From Solicoccozyma terricola (lineage: Eukaryota > Basidiomycota > Tremellomycetes > Filobasidiales > Piskurozymaceae): a DNA stretch of 61,671 bases. A program made the position numbers and the translations under genes. The notes under the pieces were generated by a model. It was not told where the DNA came from and ran no database searches. It saw nothing but the letters and a program-made list of their open reading frames with translations. This document shows positions 46,050-58,247 of this stretch, in pieces (position 1 is the stretch's first letter; every line of letters begins with the position of its first letter). Location of the stretch: NCBI GenBank assembly GCA_001600875.1, contig BCLD01000021.1:68786-130456 (forward strand), written 5' to 3'.

Positions 46050-48182
46050 TTGACACCCTTCTCTATAGCGTTCTTGCTGAAGCAGGTGGACGGTTGAACG
46101 GGCTAGCTATGTGGACATCCCTCTCGCCAACTCTCGAAATAGATAGCGTCCGCTATGCAAAGTCACCTTCATCTCAGACTGGCCAACGAGGGAACGGGAA
46201 GAAACGTGGTTGAGGGATTAGATTCAACTTCTACTATTGGCCCGGAACCGGAAGCTTATGGGGCAGTGGGTTGGGGTAACCCCTCGCGACTATCATGAAC
46301 AGTATTCCGACCTCTGTTGGTTTCTAACGCCGTTCAAGAAATCGAACAAGCTCATATTGTAGCATGGCGGCTCCGGTCTCATCCTGGGTGTTCGCATGAG
46401 TGAGTTAGGAGCGACAGCATCGAACGCGTCCGAGATTGGAGTGTGAGGACGGAAGATCTTCGGTGTAGGTTGCACGGGGGACAGCCACTGAGGGCTTGAG
46501 GAACAAGAAGTCAGCAGGAGAAACCTGTATGATGACGCAACGTATGCACAGGATGATATCAATCCCTGCTGCAGCCGGTTTGCATCGCACAAGAAATCTA
46601 AATCCCGACATTCACTGCAAGGGACAGCCAATCTCAGTGCCCGACTACCGTTGGCCGGCGTCGTATTATAAGGGAACGTACTAGCGCGTTGATTGTAGAT
46701 TGGATGCAGGAGAGGAAATGAAATTTGGATTGTTTTGAAGACTGCCCGAAGTGAGGGGTGGCGAGAGGAGATGGAGATGTGCGAAAAGATGGGATGGTGA
46801 GAGTTGATGGATGGCGAGAGTTGGACGTCGGAGAGGCCACGGATGGCGGGAGACGGCGAGAGAAACGGACGGCTAGAGATTAGCTTGTAGCTCGACACCA
46901 GAGGCCCCCTTTAAAGACTCACCATCTGTGCTATACCTCACTGTGTGAGCTGCAGACCAGCGGCAGCTGGTTGATATGACATTAAGATTGGGAAGGATTG
47001 CCAAGCAGATTGTCAGAGTTCTGATGAGAATTCTCCAGCAATGGCCTAGAAGATTCACTCCCTCCATCTCAAGTTTACATAGTAGACAGATCTGTAGACT
47101 AAACAGCACCACTCTATGGAGACAAGCGTTCTTTCGAATAGGTGACGATAGGACACCCTTGTAAAGCCTTACGGCCGCGTGCACATCTCGAACAAAACCT
47201 CGCGATAGGGGAGGCTGTGAACACAGTGCAGACTATTTCGCTGACGGGAATGGCACCTTTTCCCCTTCCATCGGGGATGGCGTGCCGCGTGCCGCGTACC
47301 TTGATGTTTGATTCGCAGATCGGACCTGACCCTTGTAAAACGTTCAAGTATGTCTAGGATAGGATGACTGGCTATCTGGTTAGATCAAGTGTCGGATGGA
47401 TCAACCGAGGCCGTCGTTGTTTCCGTTATGAAATTCCCCCCTCCCATCCAGAGAAAACTCCAGACGGGTTGAAATGTTAGTTACTCAGCTTGTAGGCTCG
47501 ACAACTAGTCCACAGACAACTCTCAGCATCGAGTCTAACCACGCTGCATCCCTACACTTCAGACCTTATCATCTGGATAAGCCCCCTCGACACGAGTTTT
47601 CTCCAAACTGACACAGTTTTCGGTATCATCGCGGTCGAGATCTATTCGCCACCGCCACCATTTAGGATCCAAAATCCAAAATCCTCACTTCGCACACCGT
47701 CTGCGAGTTTCAATGGTCCAAGAAGGCCTGGATGGCACCGTCGGGGGTGCGGGGACTTGTAGAAATCATGTATATACGGAACCAAGAACCAGTCATGTAC
47801 CTATTGATGCACGGAAGGCATCTTCGGATACATCGATGATTACATGTACGGATCACGAGACAATGCGGTTTCAAGGGTATCGGCCTAAAGCAAACCACCA
47901 CGAGCTCCTTCAAAACCCTCTCTCTGAATAGAAGGTGTGTTTGGTATATACGCAAACTACTCTACAGACTTCTGCCAGATAGTTCAAGTGAATCTTGCCA
48001 CAACGCATTCAAACAAGGACCTTTCCCACCTTTTCCACAGCATACTCTGTGAGTTCCCGGTCGATGTATGGGTAGACGGGAAGGCAGGATATCCATCTTT
48101 CATTCATCCACGTTTGCCCAAAGTTGGTCTGGGGCTGATCGTCCATCTGCTGTCCTCAGAACACGCTCAAGCTATCCACATC
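46050..48182. other. 2-kb gap before the aquaporin
   Basis: I see no supportable gene. 46690-46870 is purine-rich with repeated GATGGCGAG words, which creates a long Ser/Pro-biased antisense frame. 47590-47960 holds the likely promoter and leader of the aquaporin. Confidence 0.4.
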
Positions 48183-49896
48183 ATGTCCAACGTTGATCCT
48201 CCCGCCCCGGTCGTCCTCGCACGTCCGCTCAATTTCAATGAGAAAGTCCGCGATGGCACTCCTGGATACAACCCTACCGATGTGACCAATGTCACAGACG
48301 GCGTGAATGGCCACAACGGTAACATTGGCTTGAATGACAATAACAACATTGGCTTGAATGGTATCAATGGGAATATCGGCAACGGTGGCCGCAACGACTA
48401 CCATGGCACGAACGGATACACTGGTACAAACGGTCTCAACGAACACAGGACCCTCAAGGAGATGGAGATGGGCAGCCCACGCACGGAAGACGAACATCGT
48501 GAACTGATCGATTCGACAGCTTATGCCCGCGATTCCCATCTTCCAGTTGGATCGAACCCCGCCTTTCCCAATCCATTAACGAAAGTTAGGTTCTGGGGAA
48601 AGGAGTATTTCGCCGAGTTCCTCGTGAGTTCCGGTGTCTTCGCCGCACGCCTGGTCGTGCTGATATTGCAAAATTCAACAGGGGACCATGATCTTCTTGA
48701 TTTTCGCTTATGCCGCTGGCGCTCAATTGACTCTGGGCACAAGTGATTTGCTGGTGACTAGTCCGAAATCGGATCCAGCTGGTGAGCCTTGATGTCCCGT
48801 CATAATATTCGACCGCTCTGACCCCGGTGATGACTCTGCCGATGTACATCTTTGACCACCATTAGCCAATGGTAAGTGAGCAGAGGCACTGCCGTATGTC
48901 GCAGGTTATCTGACCAGATACCTCTCTTCTACAGCCCTTGGATGGGGAGCGGGTATCGCTCTCGGTGTTTGGTTTTCGGGTGGGATTTCAGGCGCTCACC
49001 TCAACCCCGCCATCACCCTCTCTCAAGCAGTCTTTCGTGACTTTCCTTGGCGCAAGGTTCCCGGATACATGACTGCTCAGCTCTGGGGTGCGATAGTCGC
49101 GACGTTGATCGTCTATGGGTCAGTTGTCAAGGTGTGGGAGGTGCCAGAGGCTGATTGCGAGCGCGGTCCTTCAGCAATTATCAAACTGCTATGCACATCG
49201 TCGATCCTGGAAAGACATCGAAGACAGCGTCAATCTTTGCTACCTATCCAGTAGGTCCCGAGGTGGATGTTATCGTTCCCACTGGGTTGAAGTCATTTCT
49301 TGCAGGTCAGTTTCATTGGTTTCGCCAACGCCTGGTTCAGTGAATTCGTGGGCACCGCCATGCTCTGTGGATTCGTCATGGCCATTACGGACAAGAACAA
49401 GTGAGTGCAGGGAAGGAATTCGCTTCTGGAAAACTGCTCATCCCTTCTTCATCCACGTAGCAACCCTCCCGCTCAAGGCTTGGTCCCCATCGCGCTGTTC
49501 CTATTCTTTACAGGCATCACGATCACCTGGGGATGGCTCACCGCTTTCGCGATCAACCCCGCTCGAGACCTTGGACCTCGAATCGGCTTGTCTTTCGTTG
49601 GATATGGATCGTCTGCCGACATCTGGACCTACAAACACTGGTGGTGGATCTCGGGTGTCATCCCCGCTGATTTTGCGGGCGGTCTCTTTGGAGCCTTGAT
49701 CTACGAGTAAGTGGGCGACGGTATGTTGTTGTTATTGGTTCCTGACGCCCTGCCTTCCAGCCTCTTCGTCTTTGTCGGTGGCGAATCACCCCTCAACCAG
49801 TCTGGTGGATTGTGGAAAGGCCGTGGGTGGAAGTTGTCCAAGGGAGCACGACCCAAGGGTCCAGCCGGTGTTTACGCGACCGACCGCGCTCACTGA
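48183..49896 (+). CDS. Aquaglyceroporin (MIP family)
   Basis: Membrane channel for glycerol and/or water. The N-terminal cytosolic region (about 145 residues) has an Asn/Gly-rich stretch (NIGLNDNNNIGLNGINGN). Six exons follow. The channel part reads GTMIFLIFAYAAGAQLTLG, GWGAGIALGVWFSGGISG, the first pore motif in HLNPAITLSQAV, SFIGFANAWFSEFVGTAML, GWLTAFAINPARDLGPRIG with the second NPA box followed by Arg-Asp, typical of glycerol-conducting members, and HWWWISGVIPADFAGG. It ends YATDRAH-stop at 49896. Met 48183 is chosen because upstream in-frame sequence lacks protein character. The length suits fungal members with extended N-termini. Confidence 0.92.
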
Positions 49897-50297
49897 GTCG
49901 CTCGAACAGATTCGACGGCAGCATTGCTGGACATGCATACTCGGTCGCTCTAATTCGCCACAACGGCGAAGATCTTGTTCCCATCCCCAACCCCCTTTTT
50001 TCTGTTTTTTGGAATGATGATTGTTCGCAGCGGGCATTGCCGTCATGTACATTATACAGTAATTGTTTTTATCTTAGGGGTTAGGGGTTAGTGGTTTGGC
50101 CGACCCAATGGAGGCCCAATCTTTTGCGCAAGTAACAAGCCTGGCAAGGTATAGGCGATCGGTATATATTCCTCGCTGGCGTGAAATTTCAGTATGAGCT
50201 CTGGCTGATACGAAATCCAGTCCCAATCTCCCCCTCCCCTCTTCCTGTAAGTACAGAGTCGCGGTCATTCCGCTTCAGTCAACTTAACAGCCCTCTT
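49897..50297. other. Flank with TTAGGGG dimer
   Basis: At about 50077-50093 it contains two TTAGGGG units, the inverse orientation of the pair at 2915. No gene. Confidence 0.4.
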
Positions 50298-50690
50298 TCA
50301 AATTTTCACCCACAACTCCCTATCCCCAAAAGGCGTCCCGAAATATTCCCTAAAATTCGGCTTGACACCAACCCCACCAATCCCCTCCCCGTCAATAACT
50401 CCATCCACGATCTCAACTTGATACCCATCAAACAATGCCGGCCAAAGACTTGCACGTAATAATGAGTGTGTGAGTTTCTCGCCAAGGCAGGCGTGTTTAC
50501 CGATACCATGGGCCGCAGTTGTGGTACCTCCAGTTTGCATACGCCATCCGTCAGAGACACTGAACGCTGCTATATAGTTGGACGTAACGGATGCCGAACC
50601 GTTTCCAGCCACACCTGGGTGGACCCTGTGGGACCAAAAGATTACCCAACGACAGCTTGTCATTTGAATGTTTCCTCAAAGGCGCAACGC
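50298..50690 (-). pseudogene. Cytochrome P450 C-terminal remnant
   Basis: The minus-strand frame ending at 50298 reads GWRMQTGGTTTAAHGIGKHACLG, containing the heme-ligand loop HGIGKHACLGEKL with its cysteine, then LLRASLWPALFDGYQVEIV and GIGGVGVKPNFREYFGTPFG to the end. About 90 residues match a P450 C-terminus. Upstream text on the same strand (SNDKLSLGNLLVPQG, 50620-50680) may be the preceding beta-region in another frame. The I-helix and K-helix (ExxR) parts are absent, so this is a fragment. Confidence 0.65.
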
Positions 50691-50739
50691 TCGAGGAGGA
50701 TGTGACATGTTCGGCAAGATCTATACATAATTCCCGCTG

Positions 50740-50758
50740 AAAAGACAGCCTGTCTTTT
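50740..50758. repeat. Hairpin-capable AAAAGACAGCCTGTCTTTT, copy 1
   Basis: A near-perfect inverted repeat (AAAAGACAG and CTGTCTTTT) followed by GG. An identical 21-base block is at 51285-51305. Confidence 0.7.
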
Positions 50759-50759
50759 G

Positions 50760-52085
50760 GTCGCGCACCATTTGAACAATCGTTCAATGTTCAGTTCCCC
50801 GCATGCCCAGACACGGATGGCGTCCCCTCGCCACCAATTTTCAAGGAAGAGTCGAGGTCGTGGGAGGGTATGAGAGGGTTGTGTGAATGTCGGTGGTGAG
50901 AGAGGGAGATTGTTACAAAGTGGTGGCAAAACTGGGAATGATATTCGGTGAAGTCTTCTAATACATCTCTAGCTCGATAACCTAGGTATTATGTAGTCCC
51001 AGACGAGTTCCCTCTGCCACACTTGCATCCTACCTTATACTGATGCATCCATGCTTCTTGATGATGCTCTTGTCGACTGTTCGCAGCGTGATGAGACGGA
51101 TCATGACAAAAACAAGCTTTTGCCTGATTACGTCATTTATATGGGCAACTTCGGGTATGTTTTCGCCCATTTGTGAAGTCACCAGCTAGAACATTGCAGG
51201 CCAGCGACAAGAACGAAACCAGACAACCAAGCTTGACCATATCCCTACGGTTGCATAGTCGCAAGTCAATGGTGTTGGCGTGCGAAAAGACAGCCTGTCT
51301 TTTGGCAAATTCAGCACCACAGCGAGCCGAGGTTCACAGGATCACCACTATCGATGCAAGCATTCATTGAACAGGTTGCACACTAACGGTCTCCCCCTTT
51401 CATATGTCATCAGCTGCTCTTTACACGACATGAGGGAGGAGGTCAGAGGACGCTCCGGGTGATAAGAGGATGATGTCGCAGATCGGGGAGGCGCTCGGTC
51501 GTAGGGACAGGAATAGAAGGAGAAATCGGGTTGAGCGCACCATCATGATGTGGAGGGAGATATTGCTTGTCGACGTCCGGCATCGTGGGTCTGTCGAATG
51601 TTGCCCGGGCGCAGAAGTTGAAGCCGGACTGATCGAGTGCAGATAAATTTCCAAGAGTCGCCCGGGAGCGATAAAGAAACGGATAGCTGGGAGAGTATCA
51701 TACCTGGCTTCCAGGTCGATGTCGACGGGTTGTCGTCCCGAAGATTTGCTGACGAACGCCGAAGCACGCGAACGAGGACAGAGAAAGCCGATGCCGAAGG
51801 AGAAGTGATTGGTGATTGATCGTAGTCTTCGACTCGACAGGATCGACAGGAAGACCTTGACCCGTTGCCGCGTCCAATTGACAACTCCGAGCCTGCGCCG
51901 ATGGAAGGGACGAGAGTGCAACAACGCGAGGCTCAACGTCAGTTCCTATGGTGGTGCGATGGCCATCTCGTACCAGCTACTCACTCTGAACATCCTTCAA
52001 CTTTTCTGAGTCACGTAATCCCACGGCGTTCCATACGCCCGACATCTATCTACACAAAGCGACGATGCGGACGACAGCGAATGGG
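50760..52085. other. Region between P450 remnant and F-box gene
   Basis: No gene I can support apart from the two hairpin words. A minus-strand frame at 51421-51936 is open for 171 codons, but in the next frame another open stretch covers the same DNA and neither has recognisable features. Confidence 0.35.
51285..51303. repeat. Hairpin-capable AAAAGACAGCCTGTCTTTT, copy 2
   Basis: Second exact copy, 545 bases to the right of the first, in the same orientation. Confidence 0.7.
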
Positions 52086-55000
52086 TTAGGAGTCTATGAG
52101 AGGATCCCTTCGCATCGCATTCAGCAACGAGGCGAAGCTAGGCACGCGTCGTGCTGATGACTCCAGGACGTTGGAACGAGGAGCAGGGACGCTGTAGTCT
52201 GCCGATTGAGGGGTGGGTGGGAAGTCTAGCGAAGAGACGGGATGTAGTGGATACATGTTGTCCCTGTCTTCGACGTCGGGAGGTGATGGCAGACCGTACT
52301 CGGAAGGGTCGTGAGGGCGGTGCTGCTCTTCCTCGTCCTCGAATCGCTGCCGCACAAGAGGTGGTAATGAGGCGAAGGCGGCAACCGATGGTGGCGATTG
52401 CTCTCTTTGCCACCCAGCGACGCTCGAGCCACGGCAACGAGCGTGGTGGCGGTACAGTTCCTCATTCACTCGGTTGATCTCTCGCTCGCCACCAGGCCTC
52501 GATGACATGCGGGCATTCCGCGAGATGATCGCCTTGGGGGGTACCTTCTCCCTAGAGGACGTCTTCATATTCCCCCTCGCCTCTGATTTCCTCTTGACTG
52601 ACCCACTAGCAAGACTCGACCACATATCGGAGACCGCACTGTGATCAAGATACCTCCCATCAAGAGACAACACTCCCTTATCTTCGGCGTGGGCTGGGTC
52701 GATGATGGGAGGCAAGACATTGGATTGATGTGATGGTTGTGGCGGCGATGGTGGATACTGGGCTGGTACCGGTGACCGCAGTCCAGGAGGCGATGGAGCA
52801 CGTCGGAGCGACCTACCCCAAGCCCGAAGCGGGACACAACCACGAGGATCACGAATCCGAGGTTCTATGTACTCGTGGCTGATGGGTGGGACACCGGCCA
52901 TGGTTCTTGCTGGTTGAGCAGNGTGGTAGACTGGAATGTCCAATTCGGGTAAACTCACCGGTCCTTGTTGACATGGACCGTGGATAGGTCGCTTTGCCAG
53001 TGGAGCGGACCGTGACAGCATCANCCTTTCTTGCTGGCGTTCATGATATGCTGGTCCGTCGACCTTGTATGCTACCCATGATCCTTCGTAGCCTGTTCGT
53101 CGAATACTATCAGCAATCGAGTCAAAGAAAACAGAGACAATTTCCACTCACCCCTCATGTTCTCGTTTGTCAATGTTTCCCTCCACCTCCCACTTATAAC
53201 ATCACCAGCATGCACATATCCTCTGAAAGACCATTTGCCAGTCGGATGATAGTCCGGGTAGTTGACCACGATGGTCATCAGACCATCCCAACTTCGTACT
53301 CTCCCATTGACGGAGAATTCTCCCCATGCACTTCTCCCATGACCGGTAATCATGAGCTCCTTAGTCCACCCTGGACGATCCGGGCCGTTCTCGTCATANC
53401 AGACTTCCCAACCACATTCCTCCGCCGTCCCTGGCTGTTTCTTCCATGCTTCGTCGATGAGTTCGCTAGGTTGGAAGCCAGCAAGNAGTGGACTTCCCTT
53501 GCCACCAACTTGGTCCAATCGCACGTTGATGACTATCTCTTGCAGAAACATTTCCTGCTCTTGCTCGCCGAAAGCACCATCATAAATCGAGCGGATATTC
53601 CCACCCAAAGCAGACTGGTACGCTGTAAACTCAAAGTAGATGTATTTCCCTTGCCATAATCCTTCGAAACGATGTCGGTAGAACATCGGCNGCAGTCCAG
53701 GTGAATCCACAGGTGAGATGCAGNACAGAGACCTGACAAAATCNGGGTNATACATCTGCGAGGANGTAGTCTTCGATGATGGTCCTGGTGCTTGTAGAGG
53801 NAAGTATGAGGACGTTCCTCCTATNGATCTTGCCGGAGAGTTCAACATGCCCAGTGCCGACGTAGGTGGGATGAAGGTGCCAGNGCATGACATGGANGGA
53901 GCGTCTGGATTTTTGACTAAAGCNAGCAATTCCGGGTGCCGGTCTAGCACACTCATGAACCTCAGGCTGATCATATCACTTGTGGATCTGTCCAAGTATT
54001 AGAGATCAGTCTCTACACCGTAAGACAGACAGAAAACACCACGCTCACAACATGACCACATCCCATAGCTTGCCGAATCGTTCCGTCTCCACTGCCTGCT
54101 TGCGTGGTGTCAAATCGTCCATGAATGAATTTCGCTCTCTAAGTATACGCAGCTCCGTTAGGTCTTGTGCGTATGCGGTCAATGGCAGGACCCGGAATAT
54201 CCAGGGTGCGATATGCGTCGAGTACTGTAGGTAAGGATGTGACGTCAGGTGACTGTCCTATGCCGCTCGTAGATAAATTTCCCACATACCTTGTGACAAG
54301 CAAACACGAACGGCCGATTGACGAACAACAGCTTACCCATCTCCTCTGCCACTGCCTCCCGATCCTTTCCCAAGCGAAGTTGATAGGCGATGTTGCTCAC
54401 CAACATCTTATCGATGGAATCGGACAGATAGCCAGGTTGCAGCGACTGCTTGACGAACACATTGTGGTAGTGAACGAGCATCAAGTGGTAAATGTTGGCG
54501 TATTCCGTGAGGAGTCGCTTGTTCCGTCCATCTGACAAGGACTATCAGGTCAGATCCTATTCTCCAGTTGGATGATCGATCGTTTCGTAACTCACCATCC
54601 TCGACCACCATCCACCAAACGGTCCACATATACCTGACGACATCCTCAAGCTCGAAAGCACCTTCGACATCCAACATCTGCTCCTCTCCATATCGCCTTA
54701 TCTGCTTAATAGCATTCCACCGTTCCCTATACTCGTTTGCTAGCGGCAGTGGATCCGTTAACAAGTTCAGCGACTGGACAACATCCGATTCCTCCTTGAT
54801 GCTTGAGTGGAACATCTGAGCGCCGAAAGATGACCGACGTATCGAAGCGGATTGCATTCTTTGAACAGATGGTATCATGCCGTCTTGTTCTTTCTCAGTC
54901 GGCGTAATTGGTTTCCCAAATAGCGGATGACCATTCTGTTGAGGTTTCTCCGTCCTTCCCTTCCCATATCTGCGCAGAACTGCCTCGCTATCGAACGTCG

Positions 55001-55511
55001 CCAAGTACAGCTGTTGATAGAGCCGCTCGTTGCCATTGAACCGTAACGCTGCGTTTATTTTCCGACAAGTCAGCATAAGTGGTATCATCGCTTTGGGATG
55101 TGGAACCAATAATGGATCTTGAACGAGCGGTCCTGGAGCAATTCCAGTCAACGGAGCAGTCAGTGGCATTTCCACTGGGATCTCCAACCGACTCGATGCC
55201 GTAGACGATGAAGCGGAGACTTCATTCTCCCGTGTTGCAACTGTTGAGGGTCCATGGTGGCTTCCTCTTGGTAGTGGTGGTGGTGATGGGGGTGAAGATG
55301 CGGAAGCGAATACGACGTGAACGGCCATGAGATGGAGGAGTTCTGTTGGGACATCTGGGAGATCGGTAGGATGACCTTTCCCTTTCGTGGATGCCACAGT
55401 GGAGTCGATTCCGATCATGCCGAAAGGTTGGGGAGGGAGGGGATTGCGAATATGACCTGGGGAGACGACGTGGTGACAGGGATGAGATCCCGATCCGTGG
55501 TTGACCTTCAA
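52086..55511 (-). CDS. F-box-like protein, long, Tremellomycete type
   Basis: Multi-exon minus-strand gene. The first exon (55511-54590) has the F-box-like segment DLPDVPTELLHLMAVHVVFAS and IPLMLTCRKINAALRFNGNERLYQQLYLATFDSEA, then AFELEDVVRYMWTVWWMVVEDG. The next exons give YANIYHLMLVHYHNVFVKQ and MGKLLFVNRPFVFACHK. A later conserved block (about 53690-53120) reads YRHRFEGLWQGKYIYFEF, GHGRSAWGEFSVNGRVRSWDG and YHPTGKWSFRGYVHAGD. The last exon is Pro/Ser-rich and ends LLNAMRRDPLIDS at 52086. F-box proteins are usually substrate adaptors of SCF ubiquitin ligases; the target is unknown. A second start is possible at 55418. Twelve or more ambiguous bases (52922, 53024, 53399, 53486, 53691-53924) obscure parts of it. 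Confidence 0.75.
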
Positions 55512-55541
55512 CCACGTGTTTGACCTTCGACCACGTGTTTG
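55500..55541. repeat. Tandem GACCTTC(A/G)ACCACGTGTTT
   Basis: Two adjacent 19-bp copies with a CACGTG core at the start of the F-box gene; if the shorter start (55418) is used they lie in its 5' leader or promoter. Confidence 0.6.
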
Positions 55542-55657
55542 AAATCGCCACGCCGCAAAGTTGATCCAGACGGTTGATCTGACGCAGTGACGTCCAACGT
55601 CCTGATTTGGTTTGTGGATGATTTCAAATGCGATTTAAAGTGAGGTTATGGTTATAC

Positions 55658-55849
55658 TGTGCTATAGTTGATGCCGAAGTATAGCATTGCAAATGCATGG
55701 CAGCTTATGGCACTGCAGCATAGCAAAGGATGCAGGTGGCAAAGATCTTCGTTCCAATGTTGTAAGAGTAGTATATAGGTCGGCCACTTCTGGTCAAGCT
55801 CGATGTACAACAGAAAGAGAACAAGGAGAATATCGAATTATCCACAACA
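55658..55849 (+). mobile_element. Copia 5' LTR
   Basis: About 190 bases from TGTGCTATAGTTGATGCC to CCACAACA. It has an internal TATATAGG promoter and matches the fragment at 28010-28143. The gag start codon follows 21 bases later. Borders are approximate. Confidence 0.55.
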
Positions 55850-55869
55850 ACATCGCCTAACAAGTCGCC

Positions 55870-56058
55870 ATGTCGGAAGAGATATCAGCGAAGGTTTCGC
55901 TATCCGATATTCCGGTGTTGAAGAGCAGGGCCAACCACGCTGCATGGAAGCAAGCGGTAGTGAATCAGTTAATGATAACTGAAGGTCGAGATGCGAGACC
56001 AGATTTTACCTTGTTAACGTCTGGTCGGTCCAACAACCAAGATGTCGTCCACATGTAA
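55870..56058 (+). pseudogene. Copia gag N-terminus
   Basis: From ATG 55870: VSLSDIPVLKSRANHAAWKQ, VNQLMI. This is the copia gag opening pattern (IP-LKG--NY--W---M---L). It breaks off after about 40 meaningful residues; what follows is not gag. The element is therefore truncated on its right. Confidence 0.65.
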
Positions 56059-57001
56059 GAAGATATAGACATACCGGTCTTTTGACGTCGGTTGAGCGCA
56101 GATTCCCCAGTTTCCATTGAGACAGGAAATTCCGATGGCACATTGCAATGGCATTCATCAGAGTTTGACGTTGTTTCCTTCGGTACGTAGTTTGCCGGAG
56201 ACGTATATACATTAAAGGCAACTTGAAATTCGGAAGGAGTGCACATCCCGCGGGCTGGCAGCCTCAGTTCTTAGTCGGCAATCAAAAGTCCTACTATCCG
56301 CATTGCAACTTCGCAACCTGGCACAACATTGCGGGCGTGTCCATCGCAACAAACCCCAGCTTGTTTACGGCAAACCTGTGCTGTTGATAACAGAATGCCG
56401 TATCTTCCAGCGGATTCCGCGGGGTTACAGGAAACCTCTCTACGGTGGGTATTCGACGGCGCAACACAATGCAGTGTTACGGCCCGTGACCACATAATGG
56501 GCTCGCGCCAAGGCAAGTTCCTCCCGATCTTCCGCATCCGGATGATCTGCCGCCCACTTCGCCTGCTGAGCCAATTTCAACAACCAGGCGGAAGGGTTTT
56601 GGAGCCGCTCCTGAGCAGTCAAGATACAACGAGGGGAGCGCGAAGTTCGACAATGCGTTCCTGGTCTACGAGGGGCTCTTCGGCGTTAAGAGGCGTTAGA
56701 GGGGTCGACTTCCTCTCATTTCTCTCATTCCAACCAGTGCGTCCACGCCGGGTTAGTAAGCGAGGAATGAAGTACAGCGCAACTAGAGCTTTTTCATCGG
56801 TAGGAACAAGCACAGAGCTCTTCTTTGATTCGGCAATCATGATAGTGCTGCTCTGCGGCTCTACATTCTTCCCGCAAGAACATGGCTCTTGCTTGTGCTA
56901 CAGCCATGTTGGGCGTATCAACATGGTCGCCCGGTCACGGGACTGTTGGTCACGATGTGGCTCGAATTTCAGAATGTATGGCCGACTGTTTAAGAAGGGG
57001 G

Positions 57002-57032
<31 letters not shown>

Positions 57033-57150
57033 CGTCAATCATGTCCCACCACCCTTGTTTCCAATCATCAACGAAGTGCAGTCGCATGTTGCCGTTGATC
57101 TAGCAGGCGGAGGTGAACTTAACGGACCAAGAAAGAGCAGGCGACCTTGA
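56059..57150. other. Unresolved region, possible minus-strand coding pieces
   Basis: Minus-strand text such as QERLQNPSAWLLKLAQQAKW and DHPDAEDREELALARAHYVV (56620-56500) and LVALYFIPRLLTRRGRTGW (upstream) looks coding, but the pieces lie in different frames and I do not recognise a family. They could be one decayed gene or transposon. A run of 26 G lies at 57005-57030. Confidence 0.3.
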
Positions 57151-58247
57151 AATAATTACCATTAGGTTCCGACGGTGTTTCTGTTGAAATAACCGTGTCT
57201 TTAGAGCGCTCTATCACCCCGGACAGTAGGACACTCCTACGGACAATCGGAGAATTGCCCGGAGGAACGGTATCAGGTCAACCATTGTCCTCTAGCTGTC
57301 TCTTTGACTATAAAGATCCAGGGAATGTCGAGCCAGAGGTGTACTTTTGTAGAGGGAAGAACCATTTCATTTGTCAGTTTCCCCGCACATTTGCCGCTTC
57401 ATTGTTGCACCGCACTCTTAGCCCTATCAGTTACTTTTAGTTTTCTCGATCGGGCGAGCAAGGGAGGTTGTCCTGACCAAACCTGTATGCTATCTCTCCG
57501 TTAATCTTCTAGAGCTAGCCGTATGATCATTTCACTCAAACCGAATCATCGACTGCTATTCAAGGCACTTCCTGGAGTGATTTACGGAGTTAGACAGATG
57601 TCTTCACAGCTATCGAGATATGTTTTCTACTATTTGATTGCAGGCTGTAAAGAAGCACATACGAGTTAGCGGTTTCGCTCCGAATCCTGCCCTTCATAAG
57701 CTTACAATTCCTGGTCGGACATAAAATGAACACGGACTTGTCTTGAGTGTGCTGAAGCAGCACAGGATAAACTCTTCATTAGTGCCTCCCGAACACTAAT
57801 CTCCTCTCCAGAATCTGAATCTTCCTTGGTGTTTGCTATCACCGCAGTGAGCGGGTTTAGCCCGGTTTCGAGATCCACCTATACGTTTGATGGACTCCCC
57901 TTTTTATGCGTTGGTGTGTGCAAGAATTGAGATTCACAGCCTCAACTCTCACTGGATTGTCGCCACCAAACAGTATCAGCTGCATCGCACTCCGCTTCTC
58001 CCCACTCGCGCGCGCAGTTGGTTAAATTCCAGGCTATCGTTACAACTTGTCTCGGGATCAAGGTTGAATTCACAACCTCAACACTTACTGCAGGGAGGAG
58101 GACCTCTTCGACCACGAAGACCCCCCGTCATTCACATTGGAAATACAGCAGCCGAAATTCAAATCGCCCACAACCAATCAGCTTCTCACGTTCTCGCTTA
58201 CATGTTCTATTCCAAAATTTTGCGATGCAGGTGGGGTGGGTTAGGCA
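57151..58247. other. No supported gene
   Basis: About 1.1 kb of short unsupported frames. Around 58210-58300 the words TTCTATTCC-AA-TTTTGCGATGCAGGT recur 75 bases apart. Confidence 0.4.

Noticed and set aside
46293..46898. A 201-codon minus-strand open frame
   Set aside because: Its composition reflects purine-rich DNA on the other strand (repeated GATGGCGAG); no domain, signal or conserved motif is seen.
51421..51936. A 171-codon minus-strand frame
   Set aside because: An adjacent frame is open over the same bases, and neither carries recognisable features.
56329..57150. A 273-codon plus-strand frame
   Set aside because: It is antisense to more protein-like pieces and ends in poly-Gly made by the G26 run.
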